The position numbers and the translations under genes are program-made. Below the pieces are notes generated by a model that was given only the letters and a program-made list of their open reading frames with translations, ran no database searches and had not been told where the DNA came from. Below are positions 18,017 to 27,025 of a stretch of 64,000 bases of DNA, in pieces. Source of the DNA: Sipunculus nudus (Eukaryota; Annelida; Sipuncula; Golfingiida; Sipunculidae). The stretch's first letter is position 1, and every line of letters begins with the position of its first letter. The stretch is from positions 483,001-547,000 of the forward strand of contig JAPPUL010000084.1 of NCBI GenBank assembly GCA_026874595.1. Reading direction: 5' to 3'.

Positions 18017-19720
18017 ATGAATAATAGTTTTGAATCTTACAATGAACCTAAAACTTTAGAAAGTAATAATTCAAGCAACATGGATGATAACGCTAGTAAC
18101 AAGAAAAATTCTAAAACTATTAAGGCTCTTAAGTTTGCTATCGGGAATATTATCGATGATGAGACTTTGCCTTATTTTGTCTATAAAAAAAAAACTATCC
18201 TTAGGTATCTACTGCTTGCATTGGATAACGTTTGTCGGGACTTTGAAAATTACGATATCGTTCTTATTAAAATAAAACCTCTTCATGATGTTGGTTGGTC
18301 GCAAATACAAAGTATTCGCAGGCAAATATTAAAAATTGCTAAGCTAATACCTGCTATCGCTTTTATAGAAAGAGCCGGCCTTAAAGAATACTATTTGGCA
18401 TGTGCTTGTAATGAAATCTTTTTAACGCCATCTGCTACTTTGGATATAATTGGCATTCAGGCTGAGGTTTACTTCCTTAAAGATTCTCTTGAACACATTG
18501 GCGTTGGTGCCGACTTCGTTAGTACCGGACCTTATAAAACCTTTGCTGACTCATTAACTCGTAGCTCTATGTCTGATGAACACAGGACTATGTTAAAAAG
18601 CATTTTAAAGAATTATTTAGACGAGATTAGTAAGGATATAAGTAATGCAAGGCCCTCAATTACGAAACCTTTTAACGAACTAATTCACGATGGTCCCTTT
18701 ACTGCACATGAGGCTCTAGAGGCTAAGTTAGTTGATAAACTTATTTATCAAGAGAATATTGATTCCTACCTTAAGGAACGTTTTAATAAATCTAAAGTCA
18801 AAGATATTCCTCTTAACTTGCCTAAACGGAGAAAATGTATTCTTAGACCTACTAAAAGTATTGCTATCCTTTATGCTCAAGGTAATATTTTGGATGAGAG
18901 CTCTCAAAAAGAAGCTCGTTATGATACTATAACTCAAAACGTATTCTTAAGAAGCCTTAAAAAGATTCGTAAGAATAAACGTATTAAAGCTTTGGTAATC
19001 CGTATTGACAGTCCGGGCGGCAGTGCTATCACTTCTGACATAATTTGGAATGCTGTTAGTAAGACTTCCGAGGAAAAACCTGTTATTGTGTCTATGGCTA
19101 ATGTTGTTGCTTCTGGGGGCTTTTATATTTCTGTTGCGGCTAATGAGATATTTGCTGAGAGTATGACCATTACAGGTTCTATTGGCGTTGTCTCTGGAAA
19201 GCTTTATTTCTCTAAGCTTTTAGATAAATTATCAGTCAAAAGAGATACTGTTTCGCTTGGTGATAACTCCGATATTTATTCTCCTTTTTCTCCATTCACA
19301 GAGCAACAAAAACAAAAATTAACTAAACATACTTTTGATTTTTATTATAAAACTTTCCTTGAAAAGGTCTCTCAAGGTCGCAAGCAAGATGTTCAGACTA
19401 TTGAACAATTTGCACAAGGTAGAGTCTTTACTGGTGACGATGCTCTTAATTACAAACTAATTGATAAGCAAGGTGGCATTCTTGAGGCTTTAGAGGCTGC
19501 AAAACAACATGCTAATATTCCATCTGATGACAAAATTAATTACCTTATTTATCCTAAAAGAAAGTTTAGTTTGTCTTATATGTTTTCTGACACCTTTGCA
19601 CGCAATACTCTAACTTTAAAACATAAAACTATTAATATGATTAGCAATTATATCTCTTTAAGTAAGCACAATGCTTTGTATATTATGCCTTGGCATATCA
19701 AAATAGATGATTTTAATTAA
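18017..19720 (+). CDS. sppA: Signal peptide peptidase SppA, long (67K-type) form
   Basis: About 567 residues with two tandem peptidase S49 domains, as in E. coli SppA. The N-terminal domain supplies the probable general base Lys in GVGADFVSTGPYKTFADS, and the C-terminal domain the nucleophile Ser in NVVASGGFYISVAANEI; the oligomeric enzyme degrades leftover signal peptides at the membrane. An ATG at 18002 is in frame, but ATAGG precedes the ATG at 18017 by 6 bases, so I prefer the latter. No obvious N-terminal transmembrane helix is present, unlike the E. coli enzyme, so the mode of membrane attachment is unclear. A second, short SppA lies at 24155. Confidence 0.88.
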   Translation: MNNSFESYNEPKTLESNNSSNMDDNASNKKNSKTIKALKFAIGNIIDDETLPYFVYKKKTILRYLLLALDNVCRDFENYDIVLIKIKPLHDVGWSQIQSIRRQILKIAKLIPAIAFIERAGLKEYYLACACNEIFLTPSATLDIIGIQAEVYFLKDSLEHIGVGADFVSTGPYKTFADSLTRSSMSDEHRTMLKSILKNYLDEISKDISNARPSITKPFNELIHDGPFTAHEALEAKLVDKLIYQENIDSYLKERFNKSKVKDIPLNLPKRRKCILRPTKSIAILYAQGNILDESSQKEARYDTITQNVFLRSLKKIRKNKRIKALVIRIDSPGGSAITSDIIWNAVSKTSEEKPVIVSMANVVASGGFYISVAANEIFAESMTITGSIGVVSGKLYFSKLLDKLSVKRDTVSLGDNSDIYSPFSPFTEQQKQKLTKHTFDFYYKTFLEKVSQGRKQDVQTIEQFAQGRVFTGDDALNYKLIDKQGGILEALEAAKQHANIPSDDKINYLIYPKRKFSLSYMFSDTFARNTLTLKHKTINMISNYISLSKHNALYIMPWHIKIDDFN

Positions 19721-19785
19721 CAGGTTTAATACTTTATAGTTTTTAATCCTCAAAATAAATTTACTAGTTAAAAAAAGAGGTTAAT

Positions 19786-20238
19786 ATGCAATTAAAAGCA
19801 ATCGAAGCTGATATTCTTAAGCTTTGTAATGATTGCCTTTCTATTAAAGACACTATGTTTAAAAAAGCAGAGATTAGTTTCTCTTGCTATGTTGGCGGGG
19901 GACGACAATATCATTCCGAAGAAACCAATCCTTACAGACGAACCATATATCTAGGACGAGATTCAGCGCGATACAATAACGTGCCTGAGGATATCATTGA
20001 CCTTAATGAAGTATATTTCCTTTATAAGCGAGATAAAGGCCTTTTTGATTGGCCTGATAATTACTTCCATGAGCCTTTTAAACTAAGTGTTGAAGCCCTT
20101 GCCAAAAAAGAAAAGTTCCTTATTATCGATTATGAGAACATCAAGAAAGACAGTTATTCTGGACTCGTTTATGAGCAGTTTATAAAGCAAATTAACGATA
20201 TTAATAACTTGGCTATACGATTTGTTAAGCTAATATAA
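19786..20238 (+). CDS. Hypothetical protein, 150 residues
   Basis: A soluble protein without signal peptide or membrane segment and with no domain I recognise. It has a central aromatic and charged part (DLNEVYFLYKRDKGLFDWPDNYFHEPF). AGAGG lies about 6 bases before the ATG, and T-rich third positions match the real plus-strand genes here, so it is very likely translated. It lies between sppA (65 bp upstream) and rpmB (136 bp downstream). Confidence 0.65.
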   Translation: MQLKAIEADILKLCNDCLSIKDTMFKKAEISFSCYVGGGRQYHSEETNPYRRTIYLGRDSARYNNVPEDIIDLNEVYFLYKRDKGLFDWPDNYFHEPFKLSVEALAKKEKFLIIDYENIKKDSYSGLVYEQFIKQINDINNLAIRFVKLI

Positions 20239-20374
20239 CTTTTTCGTTAAATAAAATATTATATAAATAAAATATTAACTATTCTCTTGATGATAACTAA
20301 ACATGTTTCTATATTTGTTCCTTATTAAGAAAAGATTAAGAAAAGATTAAGAAAAACGTTTTAGGATATTTATA

Positions 20375-20590
20375 ATGAGTAGAATATGTTTTATATGTAA
20401 GAAAGGTACTCGGTTTGGTAATACTATTAGTCATTCTCATAGAAAAACTAAAAGAACTTGGAAGGCCAATTTAGTATATGTTAGAGCCAAGATTAATAAC
20501 TCTATTAAAAGAATTAGAGTATGTACTAGATGCCTTAGGAGCAACAAAGTGCAAAAGATTATTACCTCTAAGGAGCATCTTCTAAGTTAG
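20375..20590 (+). CDS. rpmB: Ribosomal protein bL28
   Basis: A 71-residue bL28 with the N-terminal zinc pair CFICKKGTRFGN, HSHRKTKRTWKANL and the second cysteine pair CTRCLRS. It is a component of the 50S subunit. AGGA lies about 10 bases before the ATG. A small TTAGC/GCTAA hairpin at 20587-20601 overlaps the stop, with a T8 run 18 bases further on. Confidence 0.95.
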   Translation: MSRICFICKKGTRFGNTISHSHRKTKRTWKANLVYVRAKINNSIKRIRVCTRCLRSNKVQKIITSKEHLLS

Positions 20591-20643
20591 CTTCAAGCTA
20601 AATTAAGTTTGCTCTTGCTTTTTTTTCATTAAATATAATTTAG

Positions 20644-21504
20644 TTAGATATCTATTAAGCTACTAACTTCTTTATTTAGCTTCTTTATATCTATTAAACT
20701 TATTCTAACAAAATGATTGGTATTAAATTCCTTCTTATCAGAATAAGCCATATAACCTGAGGCCTGGAATAATGAAGAGTCGCTTGAAATTATATCCATA
20801 CAGCCAAACAATGATAAGGAAATCTCGTTATAACCCAAATCTAACATCTGCCCTTCTCTCATAAGCTCTTTTAATTCTTCTATACTACTATCACTTGATA
20901 GCTTTTTAAAAAACGATTCTATATAATAACGGGTTTGCATATCTTTTATAAATTCTACAAATGTTTTCCCTAGTATTCTCTGTCTTGATACTTTAAGCGC
21001 ACGGCCAAATGATGGGTTAACGTCTATTATTAGGCCATTTAAACTCGTTATACAATGCATTACCGGTGTTTTTTCATATAAATTAGAAAAGTCATTATTT
21101 AATCGCTCAAGACCACTTATACGCAAATCTGTACGCTCTTTTATAAGCTCTAATTTAATTAAAATCTCATCTATCTCATCTCCAGCTCCTTTATAGAATA
21201 TCCCCTCTCGCCTAAATATCTCCCTATAGCTTTTTTCAAGATAATTTATTACCTTACGTGGGCCCCTAGAAAAATATACTGTTACATATATTATAAGTAG
21301 GCTAAAACAAAGTCCTAGCAATAATATACCATACAATAGCTCAGCTGCATATAACTCATATAAATAGCTATTTGATAAAACGTATTTTGCACTCTTATAA
21401 ATTATTGCTACAAACGATATGTATATAAATAAGTAGGTTAGTAGCATCTTTTTTCTAAGGCTTAAATCATTAAAATATTTTACTACCTTTTCAAGATTAC
21501 TCAA
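20644..21504 (-). CDS. Membrane PAS-domain protein without an output domain
   Basis: Two N-terminal transmembrane helices (MLLTYLFIYISFVAIIYK and LLYGILLLGLCFSLLIIYVTVYF) enclose a short loop, followed by a juxtamembrane helical linker and a single PAS-like domain, residues about 145-280 (MHCITSLNGLIIDVNPSFGRAL, ILGKTFVEFI). No kinase, GGDEF, EAL or methyl-accepting domain follows, so it may act through a partner. The start is TTG at 21504, supported by AAGGAG 10 bases upstream. It is convergent with rpmB. Confidence 0.7.
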   Translation of the reverse strand: MSNLEKVVKYFNDLSLRKKMLLTYLFIYISFVAIIYKSAKYVLSNSYLYELYAAELLYGILLLGLCFSLLIIYVTVYFSRGPRKVINYLEKSYREIFRREGIFYKGAGDEIDEILIKLELIKERTDLRISGLERLNNDFSNLYEKTPVMHCITSLNGLIIDVNPSFGRALKVSRQRILGKTFVEFIKDMQTRYYIESFFKKLSSDSSIEELKELMREGQMLDLGYNEISLSLFGCMDIISSDSSLFQASGYMAYSDKKEFNTNHFVRISLIDIKKLNKEVSSLIDI

Positions 21505-21613
21505 AAATACTAAACTCCTTTAGTTCTATATCTTTTAGCTATTGTATGATTTTTTATCTTAAAAAATATACAAAACTATATATCTTTAAAACAAACTTAA
21601 CTAAAAATAAATT

Positions 21614-21637
21614 ATATCATTTTTTATTATATGATAT
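21614..21637. repeat. AT-rich hairpin between serS and the PAS gene
   Basis: ATATCAT (21614-21620) and ATGATAT (21631-21637) are perfect complements around a 10-base T-rich loop, 38 bases after the serS stop on the minus strand. It might help end the serS transcript, but its AT-only make-up makes chance likely. Confidence 0.3.
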
Positions 21638-21675
21638 TTAATACTTTATACTTCTTGTTTAATACTTATTTTCAC

Positions 21676-22944
21676 TTATGATTTATCTATAAGTTTTTTA
21701 CCTCGCATATATTTTTGCAATACATTCGGTATCTTTACACTCCCATTTTTAAACTGGTAATTTTCAAGTATCGGGATTAGTATTCGAGGAGAGGCTATCG
21801 CTGTGTTATTTAGGGTATGTACATATTTTATAGACCCATCCTTATCTTTATATCTTATGTTTAATCGTCTTGCTTGAAATTCATAGAACGATGAACAAGA
21901 ATGTGTTTCCCCATATCCACCCCTTGAGGGCATCCATACCTCTATATCGTGTTTTAATACCTGCCCAAGACCTATGTCGCCGGTACACGATAATACCACC
22001 CTATATGGTAAATCAAGCGCTATTAGTATATCTTCTGCGTTCGTTAATAGCTCCATATGTAAAGATTTTGACTCCTCTACATCATTTCTTCCAAGAATTA
22101 CTTGTTCTACCTTTTGAAATTGATGTATCCTATATAAACCTTTGTCTTTACCATATGTACCCGCTTCCCGCCTATAACAGCTTGATAAGCCCGCCATCCT
22201 AATCGGTAAATCTTTATAATTCAAAACCTCCCCTGCATAATATGAGGCCATTGGTACTTCTGAGGTCCCTATTAAATATCTCTTATCTTTTTCTATATGA
22301 TAACTTTGTTCCTCACCTATCGGGAAATATCCTGTCCCCTCCATAATCTCGCGTTTTACCATGTGGGGCACTATATATGGTCTAAAGCCTCGACTACACA
22401 CTGTGTCTAGTGCAAAATTAAGCACTGCAAGCTCAAGTTCTGCGCCCTCATTCTTTAAATAATAGCTTTTTGTTCCTCCTACTTTTACTCCTCGCTTTAT
22501 ATCCAATATATTTAATTTCTCGCCTAGTTCTATGTGATCTTGCATTGCAAAATTAAACTCTTTGCCTTTTGAATAACGCCTTATTTCTACATTGTCTTTG
22601 TCACTATCTCCTATAGGAACTCCTTCTAATACTATATTTGGAACTCGTAACATCAAATCTTTATACTCTACTTCTATAGTCTTTAGCTTAGGTTCTTTTT
22701 CGGATATCTCTTCTCTTAGCCTCTTCCCTCGCTCTATTAAAACCTCCTTATCCTCAAAAGAATTATTACCCATCCCTTTGGATAGCTTATTCCTCTTATT
22801 CTTTAACTCTTCTATTTCCTTTATTAGCTCTCGACGCTTTTTATCCACTTCTAATAAACGCTTTATTGATATCTTTATCTTCTTTGTCTCAGATACCCTC
22901 TCAAGCTCTTCCCAATTACTCCTTATATACTCTATACTTACCAA
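21676..22944 (-). CDS. serS: Seryl-tRNA synthetase
   Basis: A class II aminoacyl-tRNA synthetase of 422 residues. The N-terminal helical tRNA-binding arm (residues about 30-100, with repeated Lys/Glu heptads) precedes the catalytic core: YFPIGEEQSYHIE, the motif 2 region GLSSCYRREAGTYGKDKGLYRIHQF, and motif 3 in NNTAIASPRILIPILENYQ. It charges tRNA-Ser and tRNA-Sec type substrates with serine. The start is TTG at 22944 with GAGG about 10 bases upstream; no better ATG exists. Confidence 0.97.
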   Translation of the reverse strand: MVSIEYIRSNWEELERVSETKKIKISIKRLLEVDKKRRELIKEIEELKNKRNKLSKGMGNNSFEDKEVLIERGKRLREEISEKEPKLKTIEVEYKDLMLRVPNIVLEGVPIGDSDKDNVEIRRYSKGKEFNFAMQDHIELGEKLNILDIKRGVKVGGTKSYYLKNEGAELELAVLNFALDTVCSRGFRPYIVPHMVKREIMEGTGYFPIGEEQSYHIEKDKRYLIGTSEVPMASYYAGEVLNYKDLPIRMAGLSSCYRREAGTYGKDKGLYRIHQFQKVEQVILGRNDVEESKSLHMELLTNAEDILIALDLPYRVVLSCTGDIGLGQVLKHDIEVWMPSRGGYGETHSCSSFYEFQARRLNIRYKDKDGSIKYVHTLNNTAIASPRILIPILENYQFKNGSVKIPNVLQKYMRGKKLIDKS

Positions 22945-23263
22945 TACTGCTTACCTCGTTTATTTTATATGGGATTTATACTAGATTTATACTATAAGAT
23001 TAAGTTAATAAAAATTAACTCTTTTCTTGAAATCCATTGTCTTTTGTGATACTTTGTGATATTTATATCCAGATACATGAAGCCTATTCATATAAATTTT
23101 TCATTGTTATAGTTCTTTGGGATTTTACTTTACATGAATTCACACTTTCGTTTAGCATCGTTTTATATTTTAATGTGTTCATACTTTACAAAGAAGTTAA
23201 TTGTTTTTACAGTTTGGGAAAAGATATCTAACTTTTTTTGCTTATTTTATGAGGAGAAACTTT
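22945..23263. other. Divergent intergenic region, no gene recognised
   Basis: The 319-bp gap between serS (minus) and the secreted protein gene (plus) is very AT-rich and contains only the short tandem TTTGTGATAC/TTTGTGATAT near 23041. Open frames here are short and lack ribosome-binding sites. Promoters for both genes are expected, but none is clear. Confidence 0.5.
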
Positions 23264-24028
23264 ATGCTTATATATAACTTTATACCTAACCCTAAAGTTA
23301 GATATTCTTTACTCATTTTTAAAACCTTCTTTTTTAAAACCTTCTTTTTTAAAACCTTCTTTGCTTTTGCTTTAATTTTATTATATCCTATCAATAGCTA
23401 TCCTAATAAAACTTTACACTCCACTAATAATAAAAAACAATCAAATAGTTATAGCAAGATTAATACTAGCTCTACATTTAAAAACAAAAGTTTTAAAAAC
23501 AAAACTTATAAAAATAAACAGTTTAAACAAATTAAACAAAAACTCACCTTTTATAAAACTAATCTGATATTCCCAATACCTAATAAAAAAAAGATATACT
23601 CCCCTATATCTATCAAAAATTATCTAAACATTGATTATGGTAAAAACTTCAAATCTTCGTTAAACACTAATAATCTCTTTTATAACAAAATTAAAGATAA
23701 GCTTTTTGACCAATCTATTATTTTTAACGCCGTTTATGATGATATTAAAAAAGATAATATGAGCTACTACTACTTTAGACCTTATAACCTTATAGAACCT
23801 TTTATGGGAATTAACAGTTGGAGAGTAAAAACTGATAACATTACCATATATTTTGATTACAGCAATAAAGACTTTTCTTTATACGCTTTGCCTACCACTG
23901 GCATTAAATATCAATTTGCTAATGGGATTAAGTTATACTACTTTATGCAGCCAAAAATAATTTATGACCCTTTACAAAGCCTATCTTACAATTTGGGGCT
24001 CTCTTTTACATCCTCTTTATTCCAATAA
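23264..24028 (+). CDS. Secreted Lys/Asn-rich protein of unknown function
   Basis: The ATG at 23264 follows GAGGAG by 7 bases and is preferred over upstream in-frame codons. The N-terminus contains FKTFF three times (a 15-bp tandem triplication) before a hydrophobic stretch AFALILLYPINSYP that may serve as a signal peptide. Residues about 45-150 are low-complexity and rich in Lys, Asn and Ser. The C-terminal 80 residues alternate polar and aromatic residues (DNITIYFDYSNKDFSLYAL) and end in SFTSSLFQ, which could be the end of an outer-membrane beta-barrel, but that is a guess. Overlapping families are not recognised. Confidence 0.65.
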   Translation: MLIYNFIPNPKVRYSLLIFKTFFFKTFFFKTFFAFALILLYPINSYPNKTLHSTNNKKQSNSYSKINTSSTFKNKSFKNKTYKNKQFKQIKQKLTFYKTNLIFPIPNKKKIYSPISIKNYLNIDYGKNFKSSLNTNNLFYNKIKDKLFDQSIIFNAVYDDIKKDNMSYYYFRPYNLIEPFMGINSWRVKTDNITIYFDYSNKDFSLYALPTTGIKYQFANGIKLYYFMQPKIIYDPLQSLSYNLGLSFTSSLFQ

Positions 24029-24154
24029 TTAATTTTCTTAAATTCATATTTTCTTTTTTATAAGAAACTATTATACATACTTTTTCTTATCTTTTTATCT
24101 TTAATGTGTTATCTCTTTTAATTATCTAGTGTAATATAGTTAAGGATGATTTTT

Positions 24155-25132
24155 ATGGATTCTTTTAATTCTATCTCAAATAATAAATCTAAAGTAAGCT
24201 CTCTTTGGTCTTACATATTCTCTTTAATATTTTTACTTAGTATCATTCTAGCTATCATTATGATTACTGATAACTACGATAAACAAAAAAAAACAAGCTA
24301 TATCCCCTCTTCCTTAGATACTGACTCCATAAACCCTTTTATACCCGCTTTTATGGTGATTGATATCGTTGGCATTATCGAATACAACTCTACCGTCCCT
24401 TTCATTATTAAAAAACTTAAAATTGCTTCCAATAACGATAATATTAAAGCTATTATCCTGAGATTTAACTCGGGAGGTGGTACTGTTGGCGCAAGTCAAG
24501 AAATTTATCACCGCCTTAATACTTTTAAGAAAAAGACTAAAAAACCTATTATTTCTGTTTTTGGCGACATCTCCGCTTCCGGCGCTTATTACATCGCTTG
24601 CTCAAGTGATTATATTTTTGCACGGGAAGGCTCCATTACAGGCAGCATTGGCGTCATTATTGGAGGATTCACTTTCGAAAAACTTTTTAAAGAATATGGT
24701 GTCAAACAGGAGATTATTAAAAGTGGTAAGTTTAAGGATATTGGCTCTTCTATCGGCAGAAGTAAGTCTAAAGAAGAAATGCTCCTTTTACAGAATATTG
24801 TAAATAGCACTTATAACCAATTCTTTAATACTGTCCTTAACGCCCGCAAAGATTTTATCTCAAAAGATTCGCTTGTAAAATATGCTGATGGCAGAATCTT
24901 TAATGGCGAGAATGCCAAACGGATTGGCCTTGTTGATAGCATAGGTGGTATAATCGAGGCTACCAACCATCTTAAAAAGAAATTAAATATTAAAGGTAAT
25001 GTTAATATTTTGGAAGACGGCCCTAAAAACATTTTTGAACAACTAATTCAATCTAAAACTAATTACTCATTTAAAGACTTTATTAAGGCTTATTATAGCA
25101 ATATTCCACTTTATCTTTATGCTGCTCATTAA
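24155..25132 (+). CDS. sppA: Signal peptide peptidase SppA, short (36K-type) form
   Basis: About 325 residues with one S49 domain and an N-terminal membrane anchor (residues about 18-42). The nucleophile Ser is in DISASGAYYIACSSDYI, and the Lys base lies about 50 residues later in IIKSGKFKDIGSS, the order typical of short SppA enzymes. It would trim signal peptides or process membrane proteins at the inner membrane. ATG at 24146 overlaps its own AAGGA, so ATG at 24155, 8 bases beyond it, is the likely start. The Yip1-like gene follows by 45 bp and may share the transcript. Confidence 0.9.
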   Translation: MDSFNSISNNKSKVSSLWSYIFSLIFLLSIILAIIMITDNYDKQKKTSYIPSSLDTDSINPFIPAFMVIDIVGIIEYNSTVPFIIKKLKIASNNDNIKAIILRFNSGGGTVGASQEIYHRLNTFKKKTKKPIISVFGDISASGAYYIACSSDYIFAREGSITGSIGVIIGGFTFEKLFKEYGVKQEIIKSGKFKDIGSSIGRSKSKEEMLLLQNIVNSTYNQFFNTVLNARKDFISKDSLVKYADGRIFNGENAKRIGLVDSIGGIIEATNHLKKKLNIKGNVNILEDGPKNIFEQLIQSKTNYSFKDFIKAYYSNIPLYLYAAH

Positions 25133-25177
25133 TAATAACTTTACCTTGATTTTACTTTATTTTACTTCGGAGGTTTT

Positions 25178-25819
25178 ATGAATGACATTCCTATGCACAA
25201 AAGCTTTTCTCTCATATTTAAAAGCCCCGCTCACTTTTGCCTTAACACCATTAACAATAAATCTAAGACCTCTTATCTTTCATTTACTTTCATATTAATA
25301 CTAGCTATTGCTTGTGCTCACTATGTAAGCATTACACTTGCATTTGGATTCACTGACGGCTTTTCTCTTTTTAGCTATGTTGCCGTTATGTTATTTTATG
25401 TAGCTTTGTTTTTTGCTTTCATGTTTTTAGACAGTGCTATAATTAGTTATTTCATAAAACAAAATAGCAACTCCGATTTATTCTTTGACTCAAGAGATAC
25501 TTTATTCCTTATCTCAGTCGCATCTTACCCCTATACCCTTTTACCTGCTATTGCATTGATTTCTACCTTCTTTAACCTTCCTTCTCTTTATTCTTGTTTT
25601 TTATTTTTAGCTTTTATTTGGGTTTTCGTTAACAAAATAAAACTCTTACGTTATTACAAAGATTTCTTCGCTATTTCGCCTGTTGCACTCACTTTTATGC
25701 CTATTATCTTACAATTCACTATTGCCATTCTCACCTTTTTATTCTTTAGCTTTGGAATTGTATCCCTCATTCTTAAGACTATACAAAACGTCGACTTGAA
25801 TAAATTTATATATTTATGA
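25178..25819 (+). CDS. Yip1-like multi-pass membrane protein
   Basis: A 213-residue protein with five or so hydrophobic helices, residues about 35-205, and the layout of the bacterial YIP1 family (a membrane core after a short polar N-terminus, with the Pro-containing SVASYPYTLLPAI motif). CGGAGG lies 6-7 bases before the ATG. Bacterial YIP1 proteins have no settled function. The position just after a short sppA suggests an envelope role. Confidence 0.6.
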   Translation: MNDIPMHKSFSLIFKSPAHFCLNTINNKSKTSYLSFTFILILAIACAHYVSITLAFGFTDGFSLFSYVAVMLFYVALFFAFMFLDSAIISYFIKQNSNSDLFFDSRDTLFLISVASYPYTLLPAIALISTFFNLPSLYSCFLFLAFIWVFVNKIKLLRYYKDFFAISPVALTFMPIILQFTIAILTFLFFSFGIVSLILKTIQNVDLNKFIYL

Positions 25820-25828
25820 TTTTATTAT

Positions 25829-27025
25829 CTAGATCTTATCTAAAGACTGCTTTACATCTTCTATAATATACTCAACACCCTCTATCCCAACCGCATACCT
25901 AATTAATGTCTCCTTAATCCCAAGTTCCCTAAGCTCCTCCGGTGTCCTGTCATAATACGACATCAAACATACCTGTTCTATCAAACTCTCAACCCCCCCA
26001 AGACTTGGGCCTATGGCAGGTATACGTACCTTGTCTATAAAATCACTCGCACGCTTTAAATCTCCTTCTATCTCAAAACTTACCAAACCTCCATACCCTC
26101 GCATTTGCCTCTTTGCAAGCTCATAGCCTTTATGCATTGATATCCCAGGATAATATACTTGTTTTACCTTTGGATGAGAAGATAAAAACTCCGCAAGTGC
26201 TAATGCACTACTATTTTGTCTTTCTATCCTTAGTGAAAATGTCTTTAAGCCTCTTATAAGTAAATAGGCTGTGTGCGGATCCATTACCCCGCCAAGTATT
26301 CCTCTATAAGCACGTATACTATCCATTAGCAAACCGTTTTTCCCAACTGCCACACCACCTAATATATCATTGTGACCTGCTAAATATTTTGTCACTGCAT
26401 GGACCACTATGTCTATTCCAAAATCAAGTGCACGCTGATTATATGGCGTTGCCAGGGTACTGTCTATTACCGTTATTATATTTCGGCTCCTAAAAAGCTC
26501 TGCCACCTTTTCCAAATCCAGAACATGTAAATATGGATTTGTTGGAGACTCTGAAAAGAATAGCTTTGTTTCTTCTTGTATCGAATCTTCTATTAGACTA
26601 ATTTCTGGCTCTACTATACTATAGGATACTCCGAATTTGCTTAATACCTCATAGACAAATTGTCGAGTCTTTCTATATGCATCGCTTGTTATTATTACAT
26701 GATCTCCCTCCTCTACTAAGGCCAAGAATAATGTTGAGATTACGTTCATTCCACTTGAAAATAGTATAGCCTCATCTCCATTATCTAAGCTTGACAGCTT
26801 CTTTTCCGCTATCTCCACTGTCGGATTGCTATATCTTCCATACTCATGTCTTACGTCCCGTCCCTGCATGTGACTGTGAAGACTCTTTGTATCCTCAAAA
26901 ACATATGTCGCCGCTTGGATTATAGGATTCGTTATTGACCCTGCGTACTTTAACTTCTCCTCTCCTCCATGCACTGACAACATTGAAAAATCATATTTAT
27001 TGTTTTTTTTATTTAGCTCATTCAT
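25829..27025 (-). CDS. metB: Cystathionine gamma-synthase, plant-type
   Basis: A Cys/Met-metabolism PLP enzyme of 398 residues. Seen motifs: [40 protein letters not shown]-like [33 protein letters not shown], the PLP lysine in [17 protein letters not shown], and GGVESLIEQ. The whole protein reads like plant cystathionine gamma-synthase rather than E. coli MetB. Plant enzymes use O-phosphohomoserine with cysteine to make cystathionine for methionine. It overlaps the threonine synthase gene by 8 bp, so the two enzymes that would compete for O-phosphohomoserine are co-translated. Alternative: a gamma-lyase of the same family. Confidence 0.85.
   Translation of the reverse strand: MNELNKKNNKYDFSMLSVHGGEEKLKYAGSITNPIIQAATYVFEDTKSLHSHMQGRDVRHEYGRYSNPTVEIAEKKLSSLDNGDEAILFSSGMNVISTLFLALVEEGDHVIITSDAYRKTRQFVYEVLSKFGVSYSIVEPEISLIEDSIQEETKLFFSESPTNPYLHVLDLEKVAELFRSRNIITVIDSTLATPYNQRALDFGIDIVVHAVTKYLAGHNDILGGVAVGKNGLLMDSIRAYRGILGGVMDPHTAYLLIRGLKTFSLRIERQNSSALALAEFLSSHPKVKQVYYPGISMHKGYELAKRQMRGYGGLVSFEIEGDLKRASDFIDKVRIPAIGPSLGGVESLIEQVCLMSYYDRTPEELRELGIKETLIRYAVGIEGVEYIIEDVKQSLDKI

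Noticed and set aside
23201-23263. Longer start for the secreted Lys/Asn-rich protein
   Set aside because: GAGGAG lies 7 bases before ATG 23264, and the upstream codons have no ribosome-binding site.
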